The notes: generated by a model from the letters alone, not told the origin. A stretch of DNA of 64,000 bases from Atopsyche davidsoni (GCA_022113835.1 JAILWY010000008.1:5305001-5369000); one strand, 5' to 3'. Shown: positions 47,468 through 59,362, counted from the first letter of the stretch. A program made the numbers and translations.

Positions 47468-48462
47468 CATTTAGTGTCGGGGCAGAAACCCCGCGGGCAG
47501 ATGGCGAGTCACGAGGCAACGATAAACTCTGAAGAGTATAACTGCGTGATTTCATATTCACCCCCGCATGTCTGCCGTGCGCAATTATTTTTTGAGGTAT
47601 AATCCGATGTTTTTGTTTTGTTTCGAAATGCGCCGTCGGCTTGTTGGGCGAAATATATAAAATTTAAAAATACATTTTCGGCATATCAATTTTGTTCCTG
47701 TAAGGTGACAAAAAATTTTTTTTTTTTTGATTCCATTCCATGAAATTCCATTTTACTTAGCTTATTTGATGCATATAATTCATACAGAAATTATTTCGAA
47801 TATCTCATTTATCACAGATAAACAAAATGAAAATACCGGTATTTATCCATGTCATAATTATTCTGGGATAACACCAGTAAAACCTATGTAAATAGGTATT
47901 ATTTTAAAGGGGGTAAATTATTCATACTAATAAGCATTGGTTGGTCAACATGAACATAAATAATTTTTTAATCTTGTCATTTTTAGAAAACATATTAAAT
48001 CAAATAGTTACAATATACAGCATGTTAAATATCAAAGAATTTTTTTAAAAATCTTTTGTATTTGATTCTCGGGTGTAATACCGCATTTATAATATTTTAA
48101 CACTTCTCTTGGTATTGGGAAAAAGCGATTTACATATTCCAATTTCCTGGTATAATCAACAGAGACAATGGGCTCAGACAGAAAACTGATAATTCGCCAA
48201 ATCAACATACGCTTAAATTCTAATAAAGACTTATATTTGATGAACATTTAAATTATCTAAAAATGGTCTCAGTCAGGCCCTAAGCATTAAAATAAATAAT
48301 AAACATAAAAACGGCACGATACCAAATAATTTAGTATTGATTTTTAGCAGTACCAAAAATGCGAACACAATTTTAATAGTAGTATTAATAAAATGTTGAA
48401 AAATACGAAACACAAGTACACGTGTTGATTTGGTGTTTTTTTCTCCTTGGGTAAAATGCTTT

Positions 48463-48512
48463 GTTGTGATTTGTGCCATCCGACACAAACGTCGGAAGTC
48501 ACAAATCACAAC
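48463..48512. repeat. Nested inverted repeat, 13-bp outer stem
   Basis: GTTGTGATTTGTG (48463-48475) is the exact complement of CACAAATCACAAC (48500-48512). Inside, CCGAC and GTCGG form a second stem. Unknown role; possibly a small fold-back relic. Confidence 0.6.
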
Positions 48513-48634
48513 ACAGCGCAACCCCCGAGAAAGAAGAGCATTTTATTACAACGGTTGCCAAAACTCTCTAGCACATTACACAATGACAATTGAAGCACGT
48601 TTATGAATATGATTTGATTATCATTTTCAGCTGA

Positions 48635-48890
48635 CAATGCAATTGGTCGGAGTTCACACATATCAGAAGGGGTGGCGAGATGTGAGCGAGACAGGTAGTC
48701 GCCTGATTGTCGGGACAGGTGCGCCCCCACCCCCACCCCCTCCCCACCCCCGGGGGTTTTTATTGCGACCGCTCTCACCCGCTTCAAACTTGACTCGCCA
48801 ATTTGAGAACTTAACCGCCACTCCATCGAGAATAATTTATCGGAACGAAGACGCGAGGACGATTTCGCTTTTGAGCATATTTACAGGAAG
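48635..48890. promoter_or_regulatory. Possible enhancer-like island containing a C-run
   Basis: GGTCGGAGTTCACACATATC, GATGTGAGCGAGACAGGTAG, then the C-run at 48723-48751, then ATCGAGAATAATTTATCGGA. Frames are open on both strands (48637-48921 plus, 48826-48506 minus) because of the low-complexity stretch; neither shows a domain. Confidence 0.25.
48723..48751 (-). repeat. C-run tract (G-quadruplex potential on the minus strand)
   Basis: CCCCCACCCCCACCCCCTCC then CCACCCCCGGGGG. Five C-runs of four or more in 29 bp. Opposite polarity to the G tract 1.3 kb to the left. Confidence 0.75.
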
Positions 48891-49017
48891 GCTCAAAAAA
48901 TGGACTGATGAAAATTATTAACGTTATTGTTTGAAATAAATATATGTCTTACAAATATGAATTAAAGCCTTTTCAGTAGTATCATTATTATATTTTGTAA
49001 ATTATCAGTAAGTACCA

Positions 49018-49170
49018 GTGATTCGTTAGTATAATTGGTAATGCACCGGCCATGTAAGCTTGGGGATGTGGGTTCAAATCCCACACAAATCACGATGATA
49101 TTTTTCTGAGAGTTTCTTTAATCATTTTTCAATATTTGAAATAATGTACTTAATCATTGTCAATCAATAA
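49018..49170 (+). mobile_element. tRNA-core element, copy 2 (no leader or 5' inverted repeat)
   Basis: The tRNA-like part (49018-49093, 76 nt) starts GTGATTCGTTAG and keeps the T arm GTGGGTTCAAATCCCAC and the anticodon loop CATGTAA. The tail CGATGATATTTTTCTGAGAG continues to about 49170 (...AATGTACTTAATCATT). Unlike copies 1 and 3 there is no recognisable leader upstream: the match starts at the tRNA 5' end, as in a SINE. The anticodon stem again has mismatches. Confidence 0.7.
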
Positions 49171-49183
49171 AACCTGTAGGGAT

Positions 49184-49226
49184 AATCGTAATTACTGTGA
49201 AACGGTCTTCACAAAAATCAATAATA
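49184..49226 (+). repeat. Dispersed 43-bp repeat, copy 2
   Basis: Second copy of the 34872-34914 repeat (TGTGAAACGGTCTTCACA core), just beyond the 3' end of tRNA-core copy 2. The orientation relative to the neighbouring element differs between the two sites, so it is not simply part of that element. Confidence 0.6.
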
Positions 49227-49959
49227 TATATTTTTTAGTTTAAAAAAAATGCCTGTTTTTGAAAACAACATTTTTAGTACATTTAAAAATATGAAGCTAA
49301 TTTAGTTTCAGTAAATTATTAACACAGTTGCAGAAATTAACAGTTTTTAAAGTCTACTTCAGTCAATATATTCAAAACGACAGAAATACTAATGTTATAA
49401 ATGTATACTTATAGAAAAAAAACAAGTGTCATACAAAAGTTTTATTAAGTATAAATTTCATAGACAAACATTGTCCATCTGTGTAGGAGGCACAATTTAT
49501 TTTTATTTAAATATAAAAATAGTTGTATTGTAATATATATAAAGAGATTGATCTATTTAAAAATATTTGAGCCTTAAATACATATTTATTTATTAGAAAC
49601 TGTACCTGTATAGGTTTTAATCCTAAAAACTATTTAATTTTATTATGAAAACTAAAAAAAAAACTCCGATAAAACTTATTTAGATTTTTTATATATAAAA
49701 AACCAGTGCCTTAAAATAAATGAATCTAACATCTTATCATTTAAAAAAAACCACTACAAAAACTTGATAGGTTCATAATATACAAATTTTGGTTCAATAG
49801 TTTTTATTTTAATGAAAAAAAAGATCACAAATATATATTTATGCATCACTTAAAAGTAAAAAAACTTTTTTCAATTACTTAATGACACTGAAACAAGGCA
49901 CACACTGTACAAGAATACCCAGTGCGATGGAAAAAAACTTTTTTTTTATATTTCGGAAA

Positions 49960-50290
49960 TACCTTCGGAAAGCCAATTTCTTTTTTGACAATTCCCCGCG
50001 ATAACTCAACCTAATACTCGATTATCGAAAGGTTTTATTATTCCTTATGGCCAACGAATGCTCGGCGCATGTATGAATTGGCCGCGTTTATTGGACAAGG
50101 TCTACGCGATATCGTCTGCCACTCGCCCGAACATAGATACGTCATTTTTTTTTAATAACACGGCACCTGAACAATTGTTATTACTAAAAAAACCGTAACG
50201 GATTTCTCCCAAACACACTTGGAGTTTCAGCAAAGTCCTTGAGCGTATTTTGAAGGGTTTGCGTTTATCGAGAAGGCTATGAGAGTCTGT
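49960..50290. promoter_or_regulatory. Possible enhancer-like island
   Basis: ACTCGATTATCGAAAGGTTT, TATTCCTTATGGCCAACGAA, TTGGCCGCGTTTATTGGACA and ACGCGATATCGTCTGCCACT. TTATGG and TTTATTGG are Hox/caudal-like cores. Balanced composition for some 300 bp, no coding frame. Confidence 0.3.
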
Positions 50291-50699
50291 TTACATCGCT
50301 TCTAAATACTGACTTTTTATTGCCTACCTGCTTCATAACTTGCGAACACACTCTATTACAAATAATTATAATTATATAATAGATTTGGTTGCTTGTAAGT
50401 CTTTTGCTAATGAAAAAAAATCAGTCAATTTCAACCCATATTATATCATATAAATATTGACGTAGTATAAAAGCTAGCAGGCAATTTAAAGGAGTGACAG
50501 CAAAAAATGGTATTTATATGTAAGGGTTATTGCTTCGTGATTTTAATAATGATACGAAATATTATAGCATTTAAATGTAAGCAAATTTGTTGTTTTACTA
50601 AAAGCGAAATCGTGTTTGTATATTATTATTCATTCAGATGTTGTCTTTAGTACACGTTCTTAGTATTTCGTGAGTGTGAATTAATTTTCTTTTGGGAAT

Positions 50700-53480
50700 A
50701 TTTAGTCATGCATTTACACATATTATATGTAAATTACTTCCTTCTAAAACAAAATTTAGGTTATTAACACCTCCTTGGCTTTCACGTTTAATGTATATAA
50801 AAAAATAAATATATTTGACAGTCCTGCAATATTACATTTTTTTGGAATTTTTTTGCTATGCTGCTAAATGTTTTCGTTTATATTTTTTGTCGGTGTTGTT
50901 ATAGATTGAAATAAAATGAAAAATATCTCGTTGATGTTGTATTAGTTAATTGAAGTGACTTACCCAATATCTCCATGTCTCAGCAAACAACTTGTGACCT
51001 ACCTTGTGGGATGGCTTCACAATCGAAAAAGGCTTTGATACGACACGACATCAGCAACTGCATCGAAGAAAAATCATAAACACTCCACTTCACAGAATTA
51101 CAAACGTTAACGTGATGATATTTACGACCTTAAAATTATTCATAACACGGAAAAAAAATTATTGCGTCTTAGTATCGATACACTTCTAGAACTTTCGACA
51201 TATGGCGTACATATAAAAAGGCTTAAAAAATCACTCATCACTTCCACTTAGTAACGACCGATCTGCTAAAATCAAACTTATTTTTAATTACACATCGAAA
51301 TTTCACTATCCGAGTGAATCAGGTGCACAAAATACAAAATCCTCTCTCTCAAATAATTGACAAGCACCATGAGCCGAACACGTCACAGCCAGTACTGACT
51401 AATTTTGCATTGAAATATGTTCATAATTTTACCTACAACAATATTAGCGGTCAACGAAAAGATTCACATTTAAATATTGTTGTAAATTCATACAAAATAT
51501 ATTTATATTTACACGTATAAAATTTGACAACTTGTCTTTCGCTCTGTTACAATTTTGTCTGCAACACGGATATGAAAAAATATTTTTCGAACGACACATT
51601 TTTTTCCTAGGTAAGGTCCCTTAAGGGTTCAGTTAGATAATGGTTTATAAAATATACATTTTTAATAAAAAAATTAATTTAAATTTAAAGCAATGAAGTA
51701 ATATTTAGTGATAATGTTACATAAAAGGCAGTGATCTATGGCAGCATTTATGAGAAACCTGGCAACACGAACACGTCACTAAAACTTAGCGAAGATGACG
51801 TCGAAGTTACACATGTACTGACGACACACTGAGACAGTCTTGGCATCCGCCACGTTTGTTTATAAAATCCACATGCATAAGCATACGATTAAAACAGAAG
51901 TTCCATATGAATTCCGTAAAATAGTGCTTTATGTGAATAAAACAATTTAATTTACCTGGTTACATAAGCTGAAATTCAAAGCACATTCAAAAGTATGAAA
52001 CAATATGAATTTTTAATCATATGAAACAGAAGTTTGGCACACGAATGTGCCCGACAGTGCCATGTTTTGCAATCTGCCCGAAGCACCCAAACACTGTCTT
52101 ACAAATTAAGTTAGCAGCTAGTTGAGAACGAATGTAGGGGCGGATTGTGGGGGAGGGCGAAGGGAGAAGGGTAGTTTCCTGAAACATCCATTTCGGTGTC
52201 GCCAGCACCATACGGCCTGTCAGCAGCTCTATTCATTACCAAATAACACTTCTGTGTGCAGTTTTTGATGCACTATATATTTTATTTAAAAATATACAAA
52301 TGAGGTGTTGAAAGAAAAATGATATCGTTCACGCGAAGTTTGTGGCTGGAAGTCGGGAGTATAGCCAAATTCGTATGACTGGCCCAGGATAAATGTTCAG
52401 TAAAACGGTCTCTAACTTCCTCTGGAGAAAAGGTTCGTGAAAAAAAATACAATATGAAAACGCTTGTATCTATTGTCATATTCATATTTATTGTTGAAAT
52501 ATAAAAAATTAAAAATTAATCAGTCTATCGTGGATAACATGATAGACAAAAAATTGGTCATGAATTGAGATAACGTCTCTCATCGTATATTTTTCCACTG
52601 CACATTTACTAATACATACAATATGGGATACATAAATTTTATGCTACACAGCATATTATTTTCCCATAATTTATGTGTACTATATAGAGAAGTGTTTATT
52701 GTTAGGAAGTTTGGTTTTGGTTGTGCTGCGCATCGCGGCCATTATCAGCACATGTGACAGAATTAGATACTTTATACTAAAATATTTTTACATATGAATT
52801 TCTATTTTAAAATTTAATAATATCTATGCTATAATGAACACTTTAACATTGTTGTATATTTTTTTGTAAATACAAATGAAGTAAAATTATCTTTAGGTTA
52901 TTTTTGAAGCATCCAAAATAACCAACCTTCTTGAGCAGAAATATATTTTTCTTTAACGAGTGTTGTAATTGATATTTGATCTAAAATTGAAATTGATAGC
53001 GTCTTACGTGTCGAACAAAAAAATCAGTAATCTAAAAATAATTTAATCCCGATCTCTAGTTTTCAGACTATGTGGCATGCAAAATAATTTACAGACAGAA
53101 TAAACGAGTAATTAAATATATATATTTTACGTGAAATTGCTAAAAACTTCACGCATGATGAAAATTTTCATTTCGTTTGTGAGCGATCCGAGATGTACAG
53201 AATTATTTAATATATTATTAAAAATTGAAATGTAATCTATAAAACAGAACGGAATACTATATTATTGGGTTTTTTATTATTATGTATTTTCGCTTTTGTT
53301 CCTACTGCCACCAAAACAACGCACAATTATCAATGTACTCAAATTTGAAATGAAAAGTTTTTAAGTATTTTCGTAATGCATACAAGGGGTAAAAAACACA
53401 TTAATTTAAATTGTTTTACTATACTTTTAATATTTTGATATTTCAGATGTGTTTTTAGCAAGAATCAAAGACATTTATTC
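50700..53480. other. AT-rich spacer with a GC-richer patch at 52.1 kb
   Basis: 52010-52230 is GC-richer, with a purine run (GTGGGGGAGGGCGAAGGGAG) and a 64-codon minus frame of no recognised family. The rest is AT-rich without supported features. Confidence 0.4.
51730..51865. promoter_or_regulatory. Possible regulatory block with a CRE-like site
   Basis: AACACGTCACTAAAAC, GATGACGTCGAAGTTACAC (TGACGTC, CREB/ATF-type) and GACGACACACTGAGACAGTC. Short, non-coding. Confidence 0.2.
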
Positions 53481-53526
53481 ATCATAAGCGCCCATCATCT
53501 CTCACTTGGCGAGTACGAGTACTTAC

Positions 53527-53736
53527 AGTGTTTCGGCGCTCCTCTATTTGTTTGTCACTCTGGATCAAAATTACGTCACCCGGCTTTGAAAAACCTCCTG
53601 CGCTACGCTCTTTTTTTACAATAAACCCCCCTAAGTGAAATAAACAATTCTGGGAGAGACTCCCGATATGAACGCGAGGGATGCGGAGTTTTACACTGGC
53701 CCACTCGAAGTGGTTTGAACAATTTATCTCTTTCAC
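53527..53736 (-). CDS. Possible first exon ending at a strong splice donor
   Basis: The minus-strand frame from ATG at 53736 (MKEINCSNHFEWASVKLRIP ...) stays open to a donor-like ACT/GTAAGTACT at about 53527 (protein up to ...QIEERRNT). Upstream (53740-53800) is GC-rich with CpGs, as near a promoter. The frame runs 14 codons past the donor to a stop. No domain recognised. Confidence 0.15.
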
Positions 53737-53876
53737 CGCCGCTACTTAGCATGTCACAACATAGTGTCTTGCAACGTTCGCCGCGCGACGCTTGCCTACA
53801 CCCTACAATAAGGATGCTCTAAATACATATTAGAAAAAAAAATAGACAGTGATCTTCAAGGTAAACGATTGAATCA

Positions 53877-54012
53877 GAGGAAAGTCGGAACATACATAAT
53901 TCATTTTCTTTTATATGGCTTCTTTACCCTTTTCGCCAACAAGACCAACGTGAGCTCTCACCCAGCCTATCTCGACGTTAACATCACTTGCTTGTATTTC
54001 TTTTAGGTTTTT
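53877..54012 (-). pseudogene. LINE RNase H domain fragment, inverted 5' part of the insertion
   Basis: Read on the minus strand, the frame beginning at 54012 gives KNLKEIQASDVNVEIGW followed by VRAHVGLVGEKGKEA and then a stop at 53911-53913. The W-V-R-A-H-V-G block, followed by G-E/N-K, is the typical C-terminal part of the RNase H domain in I-group non-LTR retrotransposons. Past the stop the frame continues NYVCSDFPL, which resembles the linker after RNase H in these polyproteins. The usual GNE-AD-LAK signature is degraded (GEKGKEA), so the copy is dead. The piece lies head to head with the plus-strand fragment that encodes the next part of the same polyprotein, and both sit inside one 13-bp target-site duplication. 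Confidence 0.7.
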
Positions 54013-54471
54013 CTAGATGTTAACTATATCGCAAAAAATCTCCAGAGAAAAATTACAATGGACACATGGAATGAAATGTACACAAGCTCTCCGCAAGGGA
54101 ACGTAACAAAGATGTTCTTTGATTCTGTTACGGACGCCGCTGTATACAGGAATATCTGCGGGATTAGTTTTGAACCAACCCAGCTCCTAACGGGTCATGG
54201 AGTGATGAGAAGTTATCTCCGCAGGTTCCAATTGACGAGCGACGACACATGCCCTTGTGATGATACTACTCCACAAACAGTGATCCACCTTGTGGGTTCA
54301 TGCCCCATCTTTGGTCTTCAGAGACACTAACTGGAGAGCCAATGCCGACAGGAGGACCTGTGCCTGGATGACTTGAAGTCAGTGGCGAGATACCCACAGT
54401 TGATGAAGTCACTGGATGGCTTCTTGAAGGGTGTCATCGGAACCATAAAGAAGATAAACCAGGGGGTGTAG
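54013..54471 (+). pseudogene. LINE ORF2 C-terminal fragment (post-RNase H, CCHC-like end)
   Basis: The frame through the ATG at 54058 encodes YIAKNLQRKITMDTWNEMY, then LLTGHGVMRSYLRRFQL, then a Cys/His cluster (CPC, T-x2-HL-x3-CP). The HG-x2-R-x-YL-x2-F block followed by CPC...H...C is characteristic of the C-terminal end of LINE polyproteins that carry RNase H (I, LOA, Nimb and related groups). A stop at 54328-54330 interrupts it, but the same frame continues about 46 more codons (LCLDDLKSVARYPQLMKSL and on) to a TAG at 54469-54471, so I treat the stop as decay. The ATG is not a real start. No host gene function is inferred. Confidence 0.8.
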
Positions 54472-54567
54472 CTTCAGTCACTCCCATATATAGCACAATT
54501 TCGATTGACTAGTTTGGAAAGTTTCCCCAAATTGTGATGACAAACCTTGTACATAACGATTGAATCA

Positions 54568-56912
54568 CCGCCTTACACAAAATATAAGTGATACATCCAA
54601 AAATAATAGATTTATCTCAATCCATTTTGTCATAAACAATACGAAATTGTTCATTGAAAAATCACTCGTTTTCTAGATTCACTTTGTACAACTCAAAAAT
54701 ATACTTACGAAATACATTTTTTCAAATGTTTTGAAAAATTTTAAAGTACACGTGGGACGCTCTGCTTCCGGGCTATCTCCTGGCCCTAGAAAAGTATGCG
54801 AAACGCGGATCCAGCTGAACATCTGAGAGAAAGATTTATGAAGCCAGTGTTCCATTTAAATGTCTGAAATAACCCCACTCTCTTGCATGCACTGCGCACA
54901 GGGGAGGCTGGGGTAGGGAGCTCGGATTATAATATTACAGAGGTTAGTCACTTAATAAACACGCAAAGCGCCAGGTAAATTGTTCTATTAACTTCCTATA
55001 ATAATACACTTTGTAGTGTTTCTATCGCATATTCACAAAGTCTTATTTTAGAGCCAAACGACCCTGCTTTTCCACATAAGCTGCGAGCAAAGGCTACACA
55101 CTCTGACTATGATGTGGTTCTATGTACAGATTAGTTAGGTGATATTAAACACAACACTATTGCTGTTTTATGGCTATATTTGTAAATATTATTTCAAGTT
55201 TGCTTTATGTTATCAGTACTCCGACGCTTTGGGACCATCGTCACGGATTTTGTTATTTGTGTATACTTTTCTGCTGCTCACCTGTGCTTGAGTACACCAT
55301 TTCGAGATGCACCGAGCTAATATCAACTTGACTTTACTCTCGACTCATAACAAACGATGCCAAAATCTTATTACTTCAATTTCACAAATATGAAAAGAAA
55401 TGTATTCTGGTGACTCTGTTGATACAAAATTTTCAGGATTATTTTTTTAAATATTATTTATAGAAACTTGTACCACGCTCATTGTGTAAACATTATTTAA
55501 ATTTTACTATTCAAAAAAATATTGTTTTTAGTAGCTTTCAGCATTAGTTTTGGTTTAAATGTTCATGAAAGCTGCAAGAACACGTTTCGAGTCTGAAGCT
55601 TTTGATTTTAAAGGTTAAATTTAGATCGCATTCAGTGTTTGTTCCAAGTCACGTATTATTAGTTTACCAATAAAATAAGCAACATATTGCTCCCTACCAC
55701 AGCTGCAGTGCTTTTATACCCATTATTTCAAGTACTTCTGTAGTCTTTTTATACGTAAAAAATATATTTCTCAACATCCATACTTGTAAATTATAAACAT
55801 AATTCAAACAAAAAAAAATAATTATTTAATAAATTAGCTTATAATTTCCGAAATTTAGGTGAGACCATTTATCCATAAATCAGTAGAAGTGCGCAATGTT
55901 TGCAGGTACCTTGGATTTATCGGCTTCTAATTCGAAAGCAAAACACTGTATGCGGTAGGCTAGAGCCTTCTTAGAAGGCTGTGTTAATTAAGATACCGTG
56001 TAAGGCGGATTTCTGTGTTACCTCTCCCACCCTTGCGGCCCAGGGGTTGGGCGGGGAGATCGTGACAACTGAGAAAGCTCTAGGTGGCTAGCACATTTGT
56101 ACCGCACAAAAGTTTGGATGTAAAAATAGTTGTTTCTGGACTTTGAACAACTGGGCCAAAGCTCTTGAATACTATATAAAAGCTTATATAGACTATATAA
56201 CATAAATATAAACTGTCCATAAATATTTATTCTAAAAGCTTTGTGTGGATAGTATTTCGTATTTGTACATACTTCAAATTGTAATCGTTGTAAATTTTAA
56301 ATATATACATTAACCTCTTATTGGCAATACAATATTTTATTTGCATTTAAAAAACATATTTATTTGCATTCACCAATGTTTTATGATTTGCATTTTAATC
56401 ACAATAACACAAGTATATAAACAAATAACAAATACACCAAACTGTATTATTTTATTAATGCAGCTTATGTTTATTCTAATTGTATATTTTTATTAGCTTA
56501 TTTTATTATTATTTACACACAAACTAACAGTAAATAAATTAAATTTTTGTTTTATAATAGCTCAAAACTATTTTATTATTATGAAGGTTTTATTTAATAA
56601 ACTTATCTTTTTTTAAAAAGTTACAAAAATATTTTATTGTATTATTATAATAGTGAATATGATCAAATTAAGTACAAATTTAAGTAATTATCAAAGTTAT
56701 CAAACATGCTATAATAAAATAAAACTAATATATATTTTGATACTAAATATTACATATTTTGAATTAGAAAAAACTTTCTTATTCACATTTATCCCTATTA
56801 TTGTATTAATTCTAAACTAGACTTGGTATTATTTTATACATTTTTTTTTCATTTAAACTTTTGATTACCCTTATATTGAAAACAAAAATCAAATTTTATG
56901 TTTAAATATAAG
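54568..56912. other. AT-rich spacer, no gene seen
   Basis: Small GC-richer patches at 54750-54930 and 56015-56090 (TGCGGCCCAGGGGTTGGGCG) carry no convincing frame. Confidence 0.4.
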
Positions 56913-57256
56913 GTTTATGTGATTAAGCACATTTTTTCACACATTGAAAACGATTAAAGAAAACTCTCAGAAAATATCATCGTGACTTGTGTGGGATTCG
57001 AACCCACATCCCCAAGCTTTCATGGCCGGTGCATTTATCCAACTATGCTAACGAGCCACTGCAATTTAGTGAGAATTTTTAATAATCATATTCTACATAT
57101 GAACCAATATGCTCGGGCTAATCAATATTTAATGATTTGCAAACACTGGACTTTTTAATTAAAGTAACAAGTGAAGCATTTTTATATCCAAATCTGGTTA
57201 TATTATTTTCTTTAATCGTTTTCAATGTGTGAAAAAATGTGCTTAATCACATAAAC
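56913..57256 (-). mobile_element. tRNA-core element, copy 3, with 51-bp perfect inverted arms
   Basis: The arms at 56913-56963 and 57206-57256 are exact reverse complements (begins GTTTATGTGATTAAGCACAT). The tRNA-like core lies on the minus strand at 56982-57059 with B box GGTTCGAATCC, the canonical form. The shared tail (GATGATATTTTCTGAGAG, minus strand) and the leader (AGCCCGAGCATATTGG, minus strand, near 57.1 kb) both match copy 1. About 110 bp between the right arm and the leader is absent from copy 1. Perfect arms suggest recent fold-back formation or gene conversion. Confidence 0.75.
56982..57059 (-). tRNA. tRNA-like core of mobile element, copy 3; probably not a functional tRNA
   Basis: It is 78 nt on the minus strand. 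The ends GTGGCT and AGTCAC pair only in part. The T arm GTGGGTTCGAATCCCAC is perfect and includes a consensus B box. The A-box region reads TCGTTAGCATAGTTGG. The anticodon loop reads CATGAAA. The extra bases in the D arm and imperfect stems fit a repeat-borne relic. Confidence 0.45.
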
Positions 57257-59362
57257 ATACTAATACCTGCATGGGTAAATAAAAACGCATTCTGATTGAC
57301 ATTAATCTAACTTAATATATTTAAATATAAGCACAGCATTGTGAGAAAGTAATGTTCAAGATTTATTTAATAATATTTTCCATCCGAGTTATTTTTACAA
57401 ATCTGTTAAATAGTACATCTTTCATATTTAGAAACGCTGAATTTTTCTTTTTGCGATGCAGTTGTCGTTTCGTTTTACATATCGAAGCTTTAACATCGCA
57501 TGTGATGCTCTGAACCAACTTGATCCCAGCTGGATGATGGTATGGGAATTGCACCCTTATGGGCAATGTGAGCAGGCTGTGGTGTGGAAGGGACTAGTGA
57601 GGCACCCTTAATAATTAGGAAACGAATTTGTTTCTCCCAGATATATGTTTTTGTGTACAAGGCTAACATTGAGACATTAATACTAGAACTATGTAATACC
57701 ATCATTAAAAATCTTTAAAAAAATAAAACACGTCAATAAAATAAAAGTAAAGCCTTTTTTCAATGAAAATAAATCATTGTTTACGCACGATAAAAAAAAT
57801 CGTGATTATTTTTTTTAAAATACAAATTTCACAGTGATAATTGTAAGCGCAAAAGTAATGGCATGATTTTAAAAAATACATCTATTAAAAATAATAATGA
57901 ACTATTAAATAGAGTGTTTTCTTTGACTTTATTCGGTTTCTGAAAAAATAAAAAAACACACTCCATTTCCTGGTTTCCATATGAAAAAGTTCAGCAAAAA
58001 AAAAAAAAAAACAAACTATCAAAGAAAAGAACCATTTATCTCTGTCTCGGCTGTTTTTATTCATTATATATTTTGAATAAAAGCAACTTCAACATGTTAC
58101 AAGCAACTTTCTTCAGTTTTAGCGACACGTATAAAGACTGGGACTGACTTTGAGATTCAAACGATTATTATAATTTGGCACACCGCGGTATGTAAAAGAG
58201 GCTCTGGATCGTTAAGGCCCTATCCTAAGACGCTGATGCCAGCGAGAGAGTATTTATTCGGCGTTTCAGCATATTGTGAATAGTTAAGGGCTCTCGATAC
58301 CTCTGCCGAGGGTTTTGAAGAACATTTTGCAAATTCTTCAGAGTCGTTCTGACTTGGATGTCCCATTTCAGTACGCGAAGTACCCCTATCTGAAGGCAAC
58401 ATTTGCTTTGTGTCAGGTGTAGGTATGGCATAATTTTATTTGTGTCTTTGTTTACCTGTATGCTGTTGGATTTCGGGCGTGGATTTGCTTTGTTTGGGTA
58501 GAAGGCTTTTTCAAGTTTGCCGAGTACACTTTTGACCGTTATCATTATGAGAATATATTTAATGATAAGAATAATTTTGTGTCATGCATATCTCAGGTGG
58601 GAAGCCAAATAAACATTAAAAGATTGAAAATTACACTGTACCTCAAATTTTGAAATGAATAATGCTACAGTAATATATCTTGTTATCTGTGATTTATGCA
58701 GTTGAAATTTTTCAGTATATTGAAATCATGTTTTTTGGTGACTTAAATATGCATCTGGTGGTACGTCTAAAGATATTATGAGTGATATTAAAAAAAAAAC
58801 TAATTTAAATATATTAAGTTATCTTCAAAAAAGTAATAGACAGTAATTCAGAAAAAAATCGCTCGAATGTCGAGGGGTAAACACTGGCAGTCAATTACAC
58901 TCAAAATATATTAGTCTGGCTGTCATGGTCTGAGAATTTAGTGTCAGAATGTAGGGAGCAGGGGAGAAGTCGGTCACTTCCCTCACTTGGACGCAACCCC
59001 ACCCTTTTGCACCCCTGGCCCACCAACTTCCCCCGCACATGTATTATATTGTGTACGTACTAGCCATCCTTCATGAACTTATTTATATATATATCTACCC
59101 CATCTCAAATAGCCTACACCCTGAAGGTGACCTGGTAATTTGAAAGTGATGTTTTGTGAAATATAATCAAAATAAGATATTATTTTATCATATTCTATGT
59201 TTTTTAGGAAAATATTTTTAAAATTAAAACTATTCCACCTTATCATGTGAAGGTGAATTACAATTATTTTTTATGCACATATGTCTGAATTTTTTAAAAA
59301 TATTTATTATAAATAATTTAAAATTTTCATCAATTATTATTTCTTGTTGAGGGACAAGATTC
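57257..59362. other. AT-rich spacer with unexplained frames
   Basis: Minus frames at 57705-57363 and 58545-58220 lie in moderately GC-richer DNA. Neither shows a domain and they interrupt each other. They could be old transposon coding relics. 58950-59040 is C-rich (CTTCCCCCGCAC and similar). Confidence 0.35.

Larger units (their letters stand above)
53864..54567 (+). mobile_element. 5'-truncated, 5'-inverted LINE insertion with 13-bp target-site duplication
   Basis: AACGATTGAATCA occurs at 53864-53876 and again at 54555-54567, flanking 678 bp. Inside, the left 136 bp read as RNase H on the minus strand and the rest reads as the downstream protein region on the plus strand, followed by about 80 bp of 3' untranslated sequence (54472-54554). 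No poly(A) tail is visible before the right repeat. The order (inverted upstream part, then direct downstream part, inside one duplication) is what twin priming would leave. Confidence 0.75.

Noticed and set aside
47369..47602. Gly/Trp-rich 77-codon frame
   Set aside because: A translation of G-run DNA; low complexity, not a protein.
48506..48921. Pro-rich frames on both strands
   Set aside because: Driven by the C-run; no domain and no consistent coding signal.
58225..58545. 106-codon minus frame as a gene
   Set aside because: No recognisable family and a second overlapping frame. Possible old transposon relic, but nothing to support it.
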